From NCBI RefSeq assembly GCF_900696085.1, contig NZ_CAADFC020000012.1, positions 124,001 through 188,000 of the forward strand: a DNA stretch of 64,000 bases, written 5' to 3'. Positions 7,909 through 16,828 of this stretch are shown in pieces. The first letter of the stretch is position 1, and each line of letters opens with the position of its first letter. The notes below the pieces were generated by a model that saw only the letters and a program-made list of their open reading frames with translations, ran no database searches and was not told the DNA's origin. The stretch comes from Bradyrhizobium ivorense. GTDB lineage: Bacteria > Pseudomonadota > Alphaproteobacteria > Rhizobiales > Xanthobacteraceae. Made by a program: the position numbers and the translations under genes.

Positions 7909-8607
7909 CTAGATGGTGAGGTAATGATGAATGACATCGTCGGTCAGTTGGGCCATCGGCCCGCTTGCGACCACGCGGCCGTTGTCGACCATCAGGAACG
8001 CGTCTCCCAGCCGCCGGGCGACCCGAATATGCTGCTCGGTAAGGAGAAGCGTGATTCCGAGTTTGCGATTGAGAGTCATGAGGGTCTCGCCGATCTCGTG
8101 AACGATGTTCGGCTGAATGCCTTCGGTCGGCTCGTCGAGCAGCAGGATCTTCGGGTCGACGGCCAACGCGCGCGCAATCGCGAGCTGCTGTTTTTGACCG
8201 CCGGACAGCAGCCCTGCCCGGCGGTCCAGGTTCGCCTTTAGATAGGGGAACATCTGAAGGCAAACCTCGGGGATATCCGGACGACCGTCATGGCGTGCGA
8301 AGGTGCCCAGCAGGATATTTTCCCGGACGGTGAACTCCGAGAGAATTCCACGCCCCTGGGGGACGTAGCCGATACCGAGCTTGGCCCGGACATGAGTCGG
8401 CGACGAGCCGATCTCGGTACCCTTGATCGTGATGTCGCCGATTGATCGGTCGGTCAGCCCCATGATGGTGCGCATCAGTGTCGTCTTGCCCACGCCGTTG
8501 CGGCCGAGCACGCACAGACACTTGCCTTCCTCGATGCCGAACGAGAAGTCCTTCAGGATCGCCGTCTTGCCGTAGTAGGAAGTGACCCGGTCCATCGCGA
8601 GCAGCAT
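7909..8607 (-). CDS. ABC transporter ATP-binding protein, UrtE/LivF type
   Basis: This 232-aa ATPase belongs to the branched-chain amino acid/urea transporter class. Walker A is GRNGVGKTT, the Q-loop region is GYVPQGRGI, the signature is LSGGQKQQLAIARAL and Walker B is ILLLDEPTEG. The segment GYVPQGRGIL is typical of UrtE and amide-transport relatives. It starts 2 bases after the UrtD-type gene and is followed 17 bases later by the amidohydrolase small subunit, so uptake and hydrolysis are co-expressed. The likely cargo is a small amide rather than urea, by context only. Confidence 0.9.
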   Translation of the reverse strand: MLLAMDRVTSYYGKTAILKDFSFGIEEGKCLCVLGRNGVGKTTLMRTIMGLTDRSIGDITIKGTEIGSSPTHVRAKLGIGYVPQGRGILSEFTVRENILLGTFARHDGRPDIPEVCLQMFPYLKANLDRRAGLLSGGQKQQLAIARALAVDPKILLLDEPTEGIQPNIVHEIGETLMTLNRKLGITLLLTEQHIRVARRLGDAFLMVDNGRVVASGPMAQLTDDVIHHYLTI

Positions 8608-8609
8608 GG

Positions 8610-9353
8610 CTACGCTTCCCCCGTTTCGCCGAGATAGACCTCACGAACGCGCTCGTTGGCTTCGATTTCGCTGATCGGCCCTTGCGCGAGCAGGCTTCCC
8701 ATGTGCATCACGGTGACCACGTCGGCGATCTGGCGAACGAAGGCCATGTCGTGCTCGACCACCACAAGGGAGTTGGTGCGCTTGAGATTGTTGAAGATCT
8801 CCGCGGTCTTATCGATCTCCGACTCGGTCATGCCGGCAACCGGCTCGTCGAGCAGAAGCAGACGCGGGTTCTGCATCAGCACCATGCCGATCTCTAGCCA
8901 CTGGGTCTCGCCATGCGAGAGAATGCCGGCCTCGATGTTCAGCCGGCCGCCGAGCCCGGTGACCGACAGCACCTCGTCCAGCTTGTCCGCGAAGCCCGGT
9001 GCCCGGAAGCGGAACAGGTTCTTCAGCGGATGCGTACTGCGGCTATAGGCGACCTCGAGGTTCTGCCGCACCGTCAGGTCGCGGAACACGGCCGGCACCT
9101 GGAATTTGCGACCGATGCCGCGACGGGCGATTTCGTGCTCGTCAAGACCTGTGATGTCGTCGTCGCAGAAGATGATCTGACCTGAGGTCGGCTTCTGCCG
9201 CCCGGTGACGAGGTCCATCGTCGTGGTCTTGCCCGCCCCGTTCGGTCCGACCAGGCAACACAAAGTCTGCTCGACCAGCTCAATGCTGAAATCATTGATG
9301 ACCGAGACGGTGTCGAAGCTTTTGCAGAGATTGCGGATCTCGAGAAAACTCAT
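8610..9353 (-). CDS. ABC transporter ATP-binding protein, UrtD/LivG type
   Basis: This 247-aa ATPase has Walker A GPNGAGKTT, a signature region LSHGETQWLEIGMVL and Walker B LLLLDEPVAGM. The form L-S-H-G-x-x-Q-W-L-E is characteristic of UrtD and of amide-transporter relatives, as opposed to LivG. The ATG at 9353 is preceded by GAGGAG and is preferred over a longer reading that would overlap the permease gene upstream. It pairs with the UrtE-type ATPase to energise the two permeases encoded just before it. Confidence 0.9.
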   Translation of the reverse strand: MSFLEIRNLCKSFDTVSVINDFSIELVEQTLCCLVGPNGAGKTTTMDLVTGRQKPTSGQIIFCDDDITGLDEHEIARRGIGRKFQVPAVFRDLTVRQNLEVAYSRSTHPLKNLFRFRAPGFADKLDEVLSVTGLGGRLNIEAGILSHGETQWLEIGMVLMQNPRLLLLDEPVAGMTESEIDKTAEIFNNLKRTNSLVVVEHDMAFVRQIADVVTVMHMGSLLAQGPISEIEANERVREVYLGETGEA

Positions 9354-9363
9354 GGCCGTCTCC

Positions 9364-10479
9364 TCACTCGCCCGGCTGCTGCAAAAGGCGGCTGCGGATG
9401 GAGGACACGCCATTGCCGTCCGTCTTGCCGCCCGTCGACGAGGACAGTCTTCCGAGCGCGCTTTCGACCAGGCCGATCAGCCCCTTGGGCAGGAAGCGCA
9501 CGACGAGGATGAAGAAGCCGCCGAGGATCAGCAGCCAGGTGTTGAGGAAGGCGTCTCCGAGATAGCTCTGCGCGCCCTGGATCAGGAACGCGCCGAGGAT
9601 CGCCCCCATCAGAGACATGCGGCCGCCGATGCCGGCCCAGATCACCATCGACAGGCTGAAGGTGGTGTCGAACTGGGCGGGCGAGACGTACTGCGTCAGC
9701 ATCACCCAGCAGCAGCCCGCCACCGCGGCAAAGAAGCCCGAGATGGTGTAGATCGCGGTCTCGTAGCCCGCGACATTGTAGCCGAGGAAGCGAACGCGCT
9801 CGGCGTCGTTGCGTACGGACTGCACGACCAGGCCGAACCGGCTCAGCGTCATGAGCTTCGCGACGACAGTCGCCAGCACGAGCAGCGCAAGCACCGTCCA
9901 GTAGGCAGCCGGGCTGTAGGGATCGACGACGATCTCCCCAAGTTTCAACGGAGCCGGCGGAGTGATGCCGTTGACCCCGTTGGTGTAGGGCTGAATGTCA
10001 AGGATCAGCGTGCCCCAGGCGCTGAGCATGGCAAGCGTCATGATCGCGAAGAACGGGCCCGAGACGCGGGCGCGAAACATCAGCCAGCCGAAGATGGCGC
10101 AAAACAGCGTCGGCACGACCAAGGCCAGGGTGATCCCGACACCGGTGTTCCAGAACGGAACCCAGAACAGCGGCAGACGATCAAGGCTGTTGTTCAGCAT
10201 GAAGGGCGGCATCGGGTTGGACGCGTCCTGCGACTGCATCTGCATGGTCATTGCCATGCCATAGGCGCCGAGACCGAACGGAATGCCCTGGCCGAGGTTC
10301 AAAATGCCGCCGAAACCCCAGCAGAGGCTGATCGACAGCGCGAGCATGGCAAACACGCCATAGGTCGACAGCTGATTCAGCAGGAAGTTGTCGCTGACCA
10401 CGAACGGCACGGCCGCAAGCACGACGTAGAAGACGAGATAAGCCAGCCATTGCGCGCCCGGCCTGTGATAGAGATTCAT
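9364..10479 (-). CDS. ABC transporter permease, UrtC/LivM type
   Basis: This 371-aa polytopic membrane protein of the LivM/UrtC family has multiple hydrophobic segments from about residue 10 onward. The family hallmark SLCWGFGGILNLGQGIPFGLG is split around residues 50-72, and further signatures occur near the C-terminus (WAGIGGRMSLMGAILGA). It forms the inner-membrane channel with the UrtB-type partner. It ends 10 bases before the UrtD-type gene start and begins 37 bases after the UrtB-type gene. Confidence 0.9.
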   Translation of the reverse strand: MNLYHRPGAQWLAYLVFYVVLAAVPFVVSDNFLLNQLSTYGVFAMLALSISLCWGFGGILNLGQGIPFGLGAYGMAMTMQMQSQDASNPMPPFMLNNSLDRLPLFWVPFWNTGVGITLALVVPTLFCAIFGWLMFRARVSGPFFAIMTLAMLSAWGTLILDIQPYTNGVNGITPPAPLKLGEIVVDPYSPAAYWTVLALLVLATVVAKLMTLSRFGLVVQSVRNDAERVRFLGYNVAGYETAIYTISGFFAAVAGCCWVMLTQYVSPAQFDTTFSLSMVIWAGIGGRMSLMGAILGAFLIQGAQSYLGDAFLNTWLLILGGFFILVVRFLPKGLIGLVESALGRLSSSTGGKTDGNGVSSIRSRLLQQPGE

Positions 10480-10516
10480 TTCCGCATTCCTCTTCCCGAG
10501 CGCACCGCCAACCTCC

Positions 10517-11419
10517 TCAGCGTCGCTTCGCAGAGGGGGCGAACAGCCCTTGCGGACGAATCCGCAGGAACACCACGATCAGCACGAACAACAGGAAGCG
10601 GGCGAACGTGTCGTTGGTGAAATAGGCGAAAATCGACTGCAACTCGCCGGTGGCACCCCCCGCGGCGACGCTGCCGGCCAGTGTGCCGCCCCCGACCACC
10701 ACCACCAGGAACGCCTGCACCACATAGGACGCGCCCATGGTGGGAAGAACGATGTTGAGAACACCGAATAGCGAGCCCGCGACGCCAGCCAGCCCGGCTC
10801 CGAGCGCGAAAGTCAGCATGTAGACTCGGTCGGCGTTGACGCCGAAGGAGGCGGCCATCTCCTTGTCCTGCATCACCGCGCGAACCTGGACGCCAAACCG
10901 CGTCCGGTAGAACAGCGCCCAGAGCCCGGTGACGATCCCCAGCGTCACCAGCAACACGACGACACGGAATACGGAGATGTTGACGAAGGAAAACTGGATG
11001 TTGCTCGAAAAGATCGGTGGCACCGCGAGGTACTTTGGATCACTACCGAAGATCAGCCGGACACCCTGCATCAGCACCAGCGATACACCGAAGGTGGCGA
11101 GCAGCGTATCGAGAGGACGTTTGTAGAGGTAGCGGATCAATCCCCGCTCCAGCACCAGCCCGACCAGGGCGACGATCAGGAATGAGGCGGGCACGCACAG
11201 GACGAACGGGAATCCCAGAAAGCTCTGCAGCATGTAGGAGCTGTAGGCGCCGAGCATGATGAACTCGCCATGCGCCATGTTGATCACGCCCGCCGCACCA
11301 TAGATGATCGTCAATCCGAGTGCGGCGATCAGCCAGATGCTGGCGATGCTGATACCCAGGATCAGCGCGTTGATAAACGCACTCAGATCGAACGACGTAA
11401 AAAAGGATCCGACCGCCAT
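10517..11419 (-). CDS. ABC transporter permease, UrtB/LivH type
   Basis: This 300-aa membrane protein of the LivH/UrtB family has about eight hydrophobic spans. The segment GLTIIYGAAGVINMAHGEFIM (read in two parts, GLTIIYGAAG and VINMAHGEF) is the family signature. The ATG at 11419 has a GGAG 6-10 bases upstream and replaces a longer reading that would start in the spacer. It lies between the binding-protein gene (83 bases upstream) and the LivM-type permease, the standard SBP-H-M-G-F order of this transporter class. Confidence 0.9.
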   Translation of the reverse strand: MAVGSFFTSFDLSAFINALILGISIASIWLIAALGLTIIYGAAGVINMAHGEFIMLGAYSSYMLQSFLGFPFVLCVPASFLIVALVGLVLERGLIRYLYKRPLDTLLATFGVSLVLMQGVRLIFGSDPKYLAVPPIFSSNIQFSFVNISVFRVVVLLVTLGIVTGLWALFYRTRFGVQVRAVMQDKEMAASFGVNADRVYMLTFALGAGLAGVAGSLFGVLNIVLPTMGASYVVQAFLVVVVGGGTLAGSVAAGGATGELQSIFAYFTNDTFARFLLFVLIVVFLRIRPQGLFAPSAKRR

Positions 11420-11502
11420 GCCTAACTCCGCCGTGAGTTCGATGGCTGGCCCGTGGCGCCATTCGCTTGGCGCCATGGGACGGCCCGTCGTGCGAGGATA
11501 CG

Positions 11503-12816
11503 TCAGATCACGCCCTTGCGGACCTTGCCGTCAGCGGCCTTGAGGCCATCAGCGGTGCATTTGCCGAGATCCGGATAGATCGAGTAGGGATCGGGCGCGA
11601 CGTGTTCTGCGGATGACTTCACGATCTTGAAGCTGCCGTCGGCCTGGCACTGTCCGATCTTCGGCTTGAGCCATGTGTTGAAGTTCTGGTCGTCGATCCA
11701 GATCAGCCCTTCGGGCGACACCGCGTCTTCGACCTTGATGCCGCCGGTGTTGTCGCGGATCGCGCGCGGCGTCACTTCCTCGACACCAACTTTGGCAATC
11801 GCCTTCTCCAGCCCGTATTTGAACACATAGGCGGAGAGATAGGTCTCCTCCATGTTGTAGTGCGTGACGCCGTTCTTGCCGTACTTGCTCTTGAGGAAGC
11901 TTTCGACAAACTTGTGGTTGGTCGGATTGTCCAGGCCCTGGAAGTACGGGGCCGACAGGAAGTGACCGGCGCCGTACTCGTTGCCCATGGCGCGGGTCTC
12001 GATTTCGCCCGTCGTAAGCGAGGCGATCGGCATCGAATCGACCTTGAAGCCCTCCTGCTTGAACTGCTTGTGGAAGGCGATATCGGATGCGCCGACCACG
12101 GTCGAGAAGATGAAGTTCGGCTTGGCTTCGCGGATCTTGTTGAGCACCGGACCGAACTCGGAGCTGCCGAGCGGAATATACTCCTCGCCGAGCAGTTCGC
12201 CGCCGGCCTGCTGCAGCCAGACCTTGGCGTTCTTGTTGGACTCCTTCGGCCACACATAATTCGATCCGACGAAAAAGACCTTCTTGCCGAATTGCTGGAC
12301 CATGAACGGGATCAGGTCCTTGGAATGCTGGTTCGCGAGCGGACCGGTGCAGATCGTATTCTGTGTGCACTCCGCGCCCTCATAGCAGGTCGGGTAATAC
12401 AGCAGGTGGTTCTGCGCCATGACCGTGGGCAGAATGGCCTTGCGGCTCGCCGAGGTGTAGCAGCCGAAGATCGCAACGACGCGATTGCGAAGGATCAGTT
12501 CCTTGGTCTTCTCGGAGTAGACATTGAAGTCCGACTTCGCGTCGACGATCACCGGCTCGATCGGCTGGCCGGCGATACCGCCGCTTTTGTTGATCTCGTC
12601 GATCGCATACTGCATCACGAGCGTGGAATCTTCTTCCGGCACCGCGAGGCCGCCGGTGAGTGAGAACAGCAGACCGACCTTGATCGGTTCGCCTTTCTTG
12701 ATCCAGGACTGCGCGCCCCAGGCTTGATTGATGCTTTTTACAAATCCGTAGGGCGCAGCAGCCGCGGCGGCGGCGCCCAGGGTGGCCTTCATGAAATTCC
12801 GACGATCCGTCCGCAT
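11503..12816 (-). CDS. Periplasmic amide/urea-type substrate-binding protein (UrtA/FmdD-like)
   Basis: This 437-aa binding protein of the type I periplasmic fold (Peripla_BP_6) resembles UrtA and the short-chain amide binding protein FmdD. Family segments include KVGLLFSLTGGLAVPEEDS, VAIFGCYTSASRKA and FVGSNYVWPKESN. The N-terminus carries a twin-arginine motif (DRRNFMK) followed by an Ala-rich hydrophobic stretch, suggesting Tat export. The ATG at 12816 has a GGAGAGG ribosome-binding site. As the first gene of the operon with downstream amidohydrolase genes, it probably captures formamide or an N-methylated amide; urea cannot be excluded. Confidence 0.88.
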   Translation of the reverse strand: MRTDRRNFMKATLGAAAAAAAPYGFVKSINQAWGAQSWIKKGEPIKVGLLFSLTGGLAVPEEDSTLVMQYAIDEINKSGGIAGQPIEPVIVDAKSDFNVYSEKTKELILRNRVVAIFGCYTSASRKAILPTVMAQNHLLYYPTCYEGAECTQNTICTGPLANQHSKDLIPFMVQQFGKKVFFVGSNYVWPKESNKNAKVWLQQAGGELLGEEYIPLGSSEFGPVLNKIREAKPNFIFSTVVGASDIAFHKQFKQEGFKVDSMPIASLTTGEIETRAMGNEYGAGHFLSAPYFQGLDNPTNHKFVESFLKSKYGKNGVTHYNMEETYLSAYVFKYGLEKAIAKVGVEEVTPRAIRDNTGGIKVEDAVSPEGLIWIDDQNFNTWLKPKIGQCQADGSFKIVKSSAEHVAPDPYSIYPDLGKCTADGLKAADGKVRKGVI

Positions 12817-13111
12817 AACGACCTCTCCGCTGGCTTTCTTGCTGCGAAATGTATTTTCTAGACGATACAAATGGTCGGAACTTTCTCAAGAATAAATTTT
12901 GTGCACTGTGAGTTATAATTGCTTTCGATGGCGGATTTACAGAAATGCACACGAGCACCACCACGGGGAAGGCACCATCTGGAAAATAGACAGGCTTCAC
13001 GCCGAAAAGTTTGCGCGGGACAAGCGACAATCGACCCGCCCCGGTTGCAGAAATCATTATCGACCCGCCCCGCCGACATGTTACGAGGGGCGACGCGAGA
13101 GGGACCAACAC
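12817..13111. promoter_or_regulatory. Divergent promoter region between amide operon and XRE-cupin regulator
   Basis: This 295-base intergenic region is visibly more AT-rich than its flanks, especially 12840-12935. It contains a perfect TATAAT at 12914-12919 facing the regulator, without a convincing -35 element, and the leftward candidate promoter described separately. It is the natural site for operators of the adjacent regulator. I saw no long inverted repeat. Confidence 0.5.
12862..12889 (-). promoter_or_regulatory. Candidate sigma-70 type promoter of the amide operon
   Basis: Reading the minus strand, TTGAGA is followed after 16 bases by TATCGT, about 45-75 bases upstream of the binding-protein ATG at 12816. 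The spacing and hexamers are near the consensus, although the -10 element is weak. The assignment rests on sequence pattern and position only. Confidence 0.3.
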
Positions 13112-13774
13112 ATGAGACGAAAGACTGCAGTGCGATCGACGGACGCGACCGACGCGAACTCCACCTACCATACCGGGTCGAGCGCTCCGGTCGCCAGCGA
13201 CCGGAGTCTCGAGCGCGCGCTCGGCGCCAAGATCAGGGATACGCGCCGCGAGCAGGATCTCTCTGTCAACGATCTTGCAAATGCCGCCAACATCTCCGGC
13301 GGCATGCTATCGAAGATCGAAAACGGCCAGATTTCCCCGTCGCTTTCTACGCTGCAGTCGATCGCGCAGGCGCTGACGGTACCGCTCAGCCGGTTGTTTG
13401 CGGCGTCCGAGGAGCGTCGCGACTGCTCGTTCGTTCGCGCCAAGCAGGGCGTCGTGATCGAACGCCGCGGCACCAAGGTCGGACACGTCTATCAACTGCT
13501 CGGACACGTCAACGACGACGACGTCGTCGTCGAGCCGTATCTCATCACGCTGAAGGAAGGAGCCGAGGCCTACACCGAATTCCAGCATGCCGGAACCGAG
13601 TTCATCTACATGCTGAGTGGCGAGGTGCTCTATCGGCACGGCAGCAAGAGCTATCGGTTGCGCCCGGGCGATTCCCTTATGTTCGATTCCGGCGCGCTGC
13701 ACGGCCCCGAGGTCCTGGTCAAGCGGCCCATGACCTACCTGTCGATCATCGTGTATCCGCGGCGCCCCGCCTAA
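13112..13774 (+). CDS. XRE-family transcriptional regulator with C-terminal cupin
   Basis: This 220-aa regulator has a helix-turn-helix domain at residues about 38-96 (LGAKIRDTRREQDLSVNDLA and ISGGMLSKIENGQ). A small-molecule-sensing cupin barrel spans about 140-215, including the motif GEVLYRHGSKSYRLRPGDS. Members of this family commonly control amine and amino acid catabolism. The ATG at 13112 has a GAGGGA ribosome-binding site. It is divergent from the amide operon and lies 105 bases upstream of mgsA, so it is well placed to control both. The ligand is unknown. Confidence 0.88.
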   Translation: MRRKTAVRSTDATDANSTYHTGSSAPVASDRSLERALGAKIRDTRREQDLSVNDLANAANISGGMLSKIENGQISPSLSTLQSIAQALTVPLSRLFAASEERRDCSFVRAKQGVVIERRGTKVGHVYQLLGHVNDDDVVVEPYLITLKEGAEAYTEFQHAGTEFIYMLSGEVLYRHGSKSYRLRPGDSLMFDSGALHGPEVLVKRPMTYLSIIVYPRRPA

Positions 13775-13879
13775 TCTGGTTGCAGAGCCTTGCTTAATTT
13801 CTTATCAGGAAATTTTTATTCCTGACAGTTGACCGACAGGTTCGGGCTGCTACATTGTTCCCCAGCGAAGGAGCAGTGC

Positions 13880-14776
13880 ATGTGCGGCATCGTCGGATTG
13901 TTTCTCAAGAACGAGCGGCTTCAACCGGAGCTTGGGGGGCACCTGTCGCGCATGCTCGCGACCATGTCGGCGCGCGGTCCCGACAGCGCCGGCATCGCCG
14001 TCTACGGATCGGGCGCCGACGATCTGATCAAGCTGACGCTCCGCGCAGCTGATCCGGCGGCGGATGGCGATCTCGCGGGAAAGCTTGCCGCCGCGATCGA
14101 GGCAGGCGTCGATCTCATCCGGCGCTCCAACCATGTCGTCTTGACAATCCCGAAGCACCGGCGCGCGCCGGCGTTGACCTGGCTGGCTCAGCATGCACCC
14201 GACATCGATGTCGTGAGCGCGGGGTCGCGCATGGAGATATACAAGGAAGTCGGGCTTCCCGAACGCGTGGCGAACCGTTTCTCCATATCCGCGATGCGCG
14301 GGACGCACGGCATCGGCCACACCCGCATGGCGACGGAGTCGGCGGTGACCACGGAAGGCGCTCACCCGTTCTCGACCGGAGACGACCAGTGCCTGGTCCA
14401 CAACGGCTCGCTCTCGAACCACAACGCCGTACGGCGCAATCTTCGACGCGAGGGACTCGTGTTCGAGACCGAGAACGACTCGGAGGTTGCCGCGGGGTAT
14501 TTGACCTGGCGGATGCGCGAAGGCGACAGCCTCAAGGAGGCACTGACGTCCAGCCTTGATGCGCTCGACGGCTTTTTTACCTTTGTGGTCGGCACCCGCG
14601 ACGGCTTTGCCGTGCTGCGCGATCCCGTTGCGTGCAAACCGGCGGTGCTGGCCGAGTCCGACGACTATGTCGCCTTCGGCTCGGAATTTCGCGCGCTCGC
14701 CGTGCTGCCCGGAATAGATAAGGCGCGCGTCTTCGAGCCCGAGCCCGCCACCGTTTATGCCTGGGAACGTCGGTGA
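13880..14776 (+). CDS. mgsA: N-methylglutamate synthase subunit A (class II glutamine amidotransferase domain)
   Basis: This 298-aa class II glutamine amidotransferase has its nucleophilic cysteine as residue 2 (MCGIVGLF), so Met removal would expose it; GGAG upstream supports ATG 13880. Other Ntn-hydrolase motifs are RGTHGIGHTRMATES and HNGSLSNHN. It is the GlxB-type first piece of a split glutamate synthase. With mgsB, mgsC and gmaS directly downstream it forms N-methylglutamate synthase, which converts gamma-glutamylmethylamide plus 2-oxoglutarate to N-methylglutamate and glutamate. It overlaps mgsB by one base. Confidence 0.88.
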   Translation: MCGIVGLFLKNERLQPELGGHLSRMLATMSARGPDSAGIAVYGSGADDLIKLTLRAADPAADGDLAGKLAAAIEAGVDLIRRSNHVVLTIPKHRRAPALTWLAQHAPDIDVVSAGSRMEIYKEVGLPERVANRFSISAMRGTHGIGHTRMATESAVTTEGAHPFSTGDDQCLVHNGSLSNHNAVRRNLRREGLVFETENDSEVAAGYLTWRMREGDSLKEALTSSLDALDGFFTFVVGTRDGFAVLRDPVACKPAVLAESDDYVAFGSEFRALAVLPGIDKARVFEPEPATVYAWERR

Positions 14777-15462
14777 TGCACGTGGTCGATCTTGAACAGC
14801 AATCCGTCCGGGATTTGAACGCTGCGCTCCATCGGCTGACGCCAGACACCAACGAGACCCTTTGGCAGGTGACCAATTCGGGCGGCAAGCACGCCATTGG
14901 CGCCGGCGTGGATGCCCCCATCGACATCGTGATCAAAGGCAATGTCGGCTATTACTGCGCGGGCATGAACAAGCAGGCCTCGATCACGATTCACGGCAAC
15001 GCCGGACAGGGCGTCGCCGAGAACATGATGTCGGGCCGGGTTCACGTCATGGGAGACGCGAGCCAATCCGCCGGTGCCACCGGCCGGGGCGGGCTTCTGA
15101 TCGTCGAAGGCGATGCCGCCGCACGCTGCGGGATCTCGATGAAAGGCATCGACATCATCGTCAAAGGTTCGATCGGCGCCATGAGCGCGTTCATGGCGCA
15201 GGCCGGCAATCTCGTCGTGCTCGGCGACGCCGGCGAGGCGCTCGGAGATTCAATCTACGAGGCTACCGTCTTCGTCCGCGGCAAGGTCAAAAGCCTCGGT
15301 GCCGACTGCATCGAAAAGCCCATGTCGGCAGACGACAAGACCCGGCTTTCCGGCATTCTCGCCGGCGCCGGCGTGGAAACCGTCAGTCCGGAGGATTTCC
15401 GCATGTATGCGTCGGCCCGTCGTCTCTACAACTTCCACATCGACAATCTTTCTTCCTACTGA
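14776..15462 (+). CDS. mgsB: N-methylglutamate synthase subunit B (GXGXG domain)
   Basis: This 228-aa protein is a free-standing version of the C-terminal beta-helix (GXGXG) domain of glutamate synthase. Repeating glycine motifs are visible in GNVGYYCAGMNKQASI, GNAGQGVAENMMSGRV and GDAGEALGDSIYEATV. It is structural, bridging the amidotransferase and FMN subunits. The start ATG shares its first A with the last base of the mgsA stop codon, which fixes the start. The next gene, mgsC, begins 9 bases downstream. Confidence 0.88.
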   Translation: MHVVDLEQQSVRDLNAALHRLTPDTNETLWQVTNSGGKHAIGAGVDAPIDIVIKGNVGYYCAGMNKQASITIHGNAGQGVAENMMSGRVHVMGDASQSAGATGRGGLLIVEGDAAARCGISMKGIDIIVKGSIGAMSAFMAQAGNLVVLGDAGEALGDSIYEATVFVRGKVKSLGADCIEKPMSADDKTRLSGILAGAGVETVSPEDFRMYASARRLYNFHIDNLSSY

Positions 15463-15471
15463 AGGCCGACG

Positions 15472-16797
15472 ATGTCATCTGCAAAGCCAATCCGCACCGA
15501 ACCGCGTTTCTCGGCGACTTTCGACCGATACACCATCTCGGAAATCCAACGCGCAGCGGCGACGGGCATCTACGATATCCGCGGCGGTGGCGCGAAGCGG
15601 CGCGTGCCGCATTTCGACGACTTGCTGTTTCTCGGCGCCTCCGTGTCGCGCTACCCTCTGGAGGGCTATCGCGAGAAATGCGGGACGGACGTCGTGCTCG
15701 GTTCGCGATTTGCCAAGAGGCCGATTCACCTCAAGACCCCCGTGACGATCGCCGGGATGAGTTTCGGCGCCCTATCGGCTCCTGCCAAGGAGGCGCTGGG
15801 CCGCGGCGCGACGGCCGTCGGCACCAGCACGACGACCGGCGACGGCGGCATGACGAACGAGGAGCGCGAGCACTCCTCGATTCTGGTCTACCAACTGCTT
15901 CCCTCTCGCTACGGCATGAACCCGGACGATCTGCGTCGTGCCGATGCGATCGAGATCGTGGTCGGACAGGGCGCCAAGCCGGGCGGCGGCGGCATGTTGC
16001 TGGGCCAGAAAATCTCCGAACGCGTCGCCGAAATGCGGACCTTGCCGGCCGGCATCGACCAGCGCTCGGCCTCGCGGCATCCGGACTGGACAGGCCCGGA
16101 TGATCTAGAAATCAAGATCGAGGAGATCCGCGAGATCACGGACTGGCAGAAGCCGATCTATGTGAAGGTCGGCGCGAGCCGCCCCTACTACGACACGGCG
16201 CTGGCGGTGAAATCCGGCGCCGACGTCGTCGTTATCGACGGCATGCAGGGTGGCACGGCCGCGACGCAAGAGGTCTTCATCGAGAATGTCGGCATTCCGA
16301 CGCTCGCGGCGATCCGTCCTGCCGTTGAAGCGCTTCAGGAGCTCGGCATGCATCGCAAGGTGCAGCTCATCGTCTCCGGCGGAATTCGAAATGGCGCCGA
16401 CGTCGCCAAGGCACTTGCGCTCGGGGCCGATGCGGTCGCGATCGGGACTGCCGCCCTGATCGCCATGGGTGATAATAGCCCGGCGCTCGAGAGCGAATAT
16501 CAGAAACTGGGTAGCACGGCCGGCGCCTATGATGATTGGCACGAAGGTCTCGATCCTGCAGGCATCACGACCCAGGATCCCGAACTGGCCAAGCGGCTCG
16601 ACCCGGCCGTGGCGGGCCGACGCCTGGCCAACTACCTCTCAGTTCTCACCCTCGAGGCGCAGACCATCGCGCGCGCCTGCGGCAAGAGCCACATACACAA
16701 TCTCGAACCCGAAGATCTCGTCGCACTCACCGTCGAGGCGGCCGCCATCACGCGCGTGCCGCTTGTGGGCACAAGCTGGATTCCTGGCCGGGACTGA
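15472..16797 (+). CDS. mgsC: N-methylglutamate synthase subunit C (FMN/Fe-S glutamate synthase domain)
   Basis: This 441-aa FMN-binding glutamate synthase domain catalyses the reductive transfer to 2-oxoglutarate. Conserved elements are GMSFGALSAPAKEALGRGA, GQGAKPGGGGMLLGQK, VDGMQGGTAATQEVF in the form IDGMQGGTAA, and SGGIRNGADVAKALALGAD, which binds the FMN phosphate. It sits between mgsB and gmaS in one transcription unit. The split three-gene form with a following gmaS is diagnostic of the N-methylglutamate pathway as opposed to ammonium assimilation. Confidence 0.9.
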   Translation: MSSAKPIRTEPRFSATFDRYTISEIQRAAATGIYDIRGGGAKRRVPHFDDLLFLGASVSRYPLEGYREKCGTDVVLGSRFAKRPIHLKTPVTIAGMSFGALSAPAKEALGRGATAVGTSTTTGDGGMTNEEREHSSILVYQLLPSRYGMNPDDLRRADAIEIVVGQGAKPGGGGMLLGQKISERVAEMRTLPAGIDQRSASRHPDWTGPDDLEIKIEEIREITDWQKPIYVKVGASRPYYDTALAVKSGADVVVIDGMQGGTAATQEVFIENVGIPTLAAIRPAVEALQELGMHRKVQLIVSGGIRNGADVAKALALGADAVAIGTAALIAMGDNSPALESEYQKLGSTAGAYDDWHEGLDPAGITTQDPELAKRLDPAVAGRRLANYLSVLTLEAQTIARACGKSHIHNLEPEDLVALTVEAAAITRVPLVGTSWIPGRD

Positions 16798-16828
16798 TTC
16801 TGACACTCATCTTGAGTAAAGAGGCACC

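Noticed and set aside
8610..12816. Assigning the ABC operon as a urea transporter (urtABCDE)
   Set aside because: The sequence type fits Urt, but no urease genes are present, and the operon continues into DMFase-type genes. A small-amide importer is the better contextual call, so no urt symbols were given.
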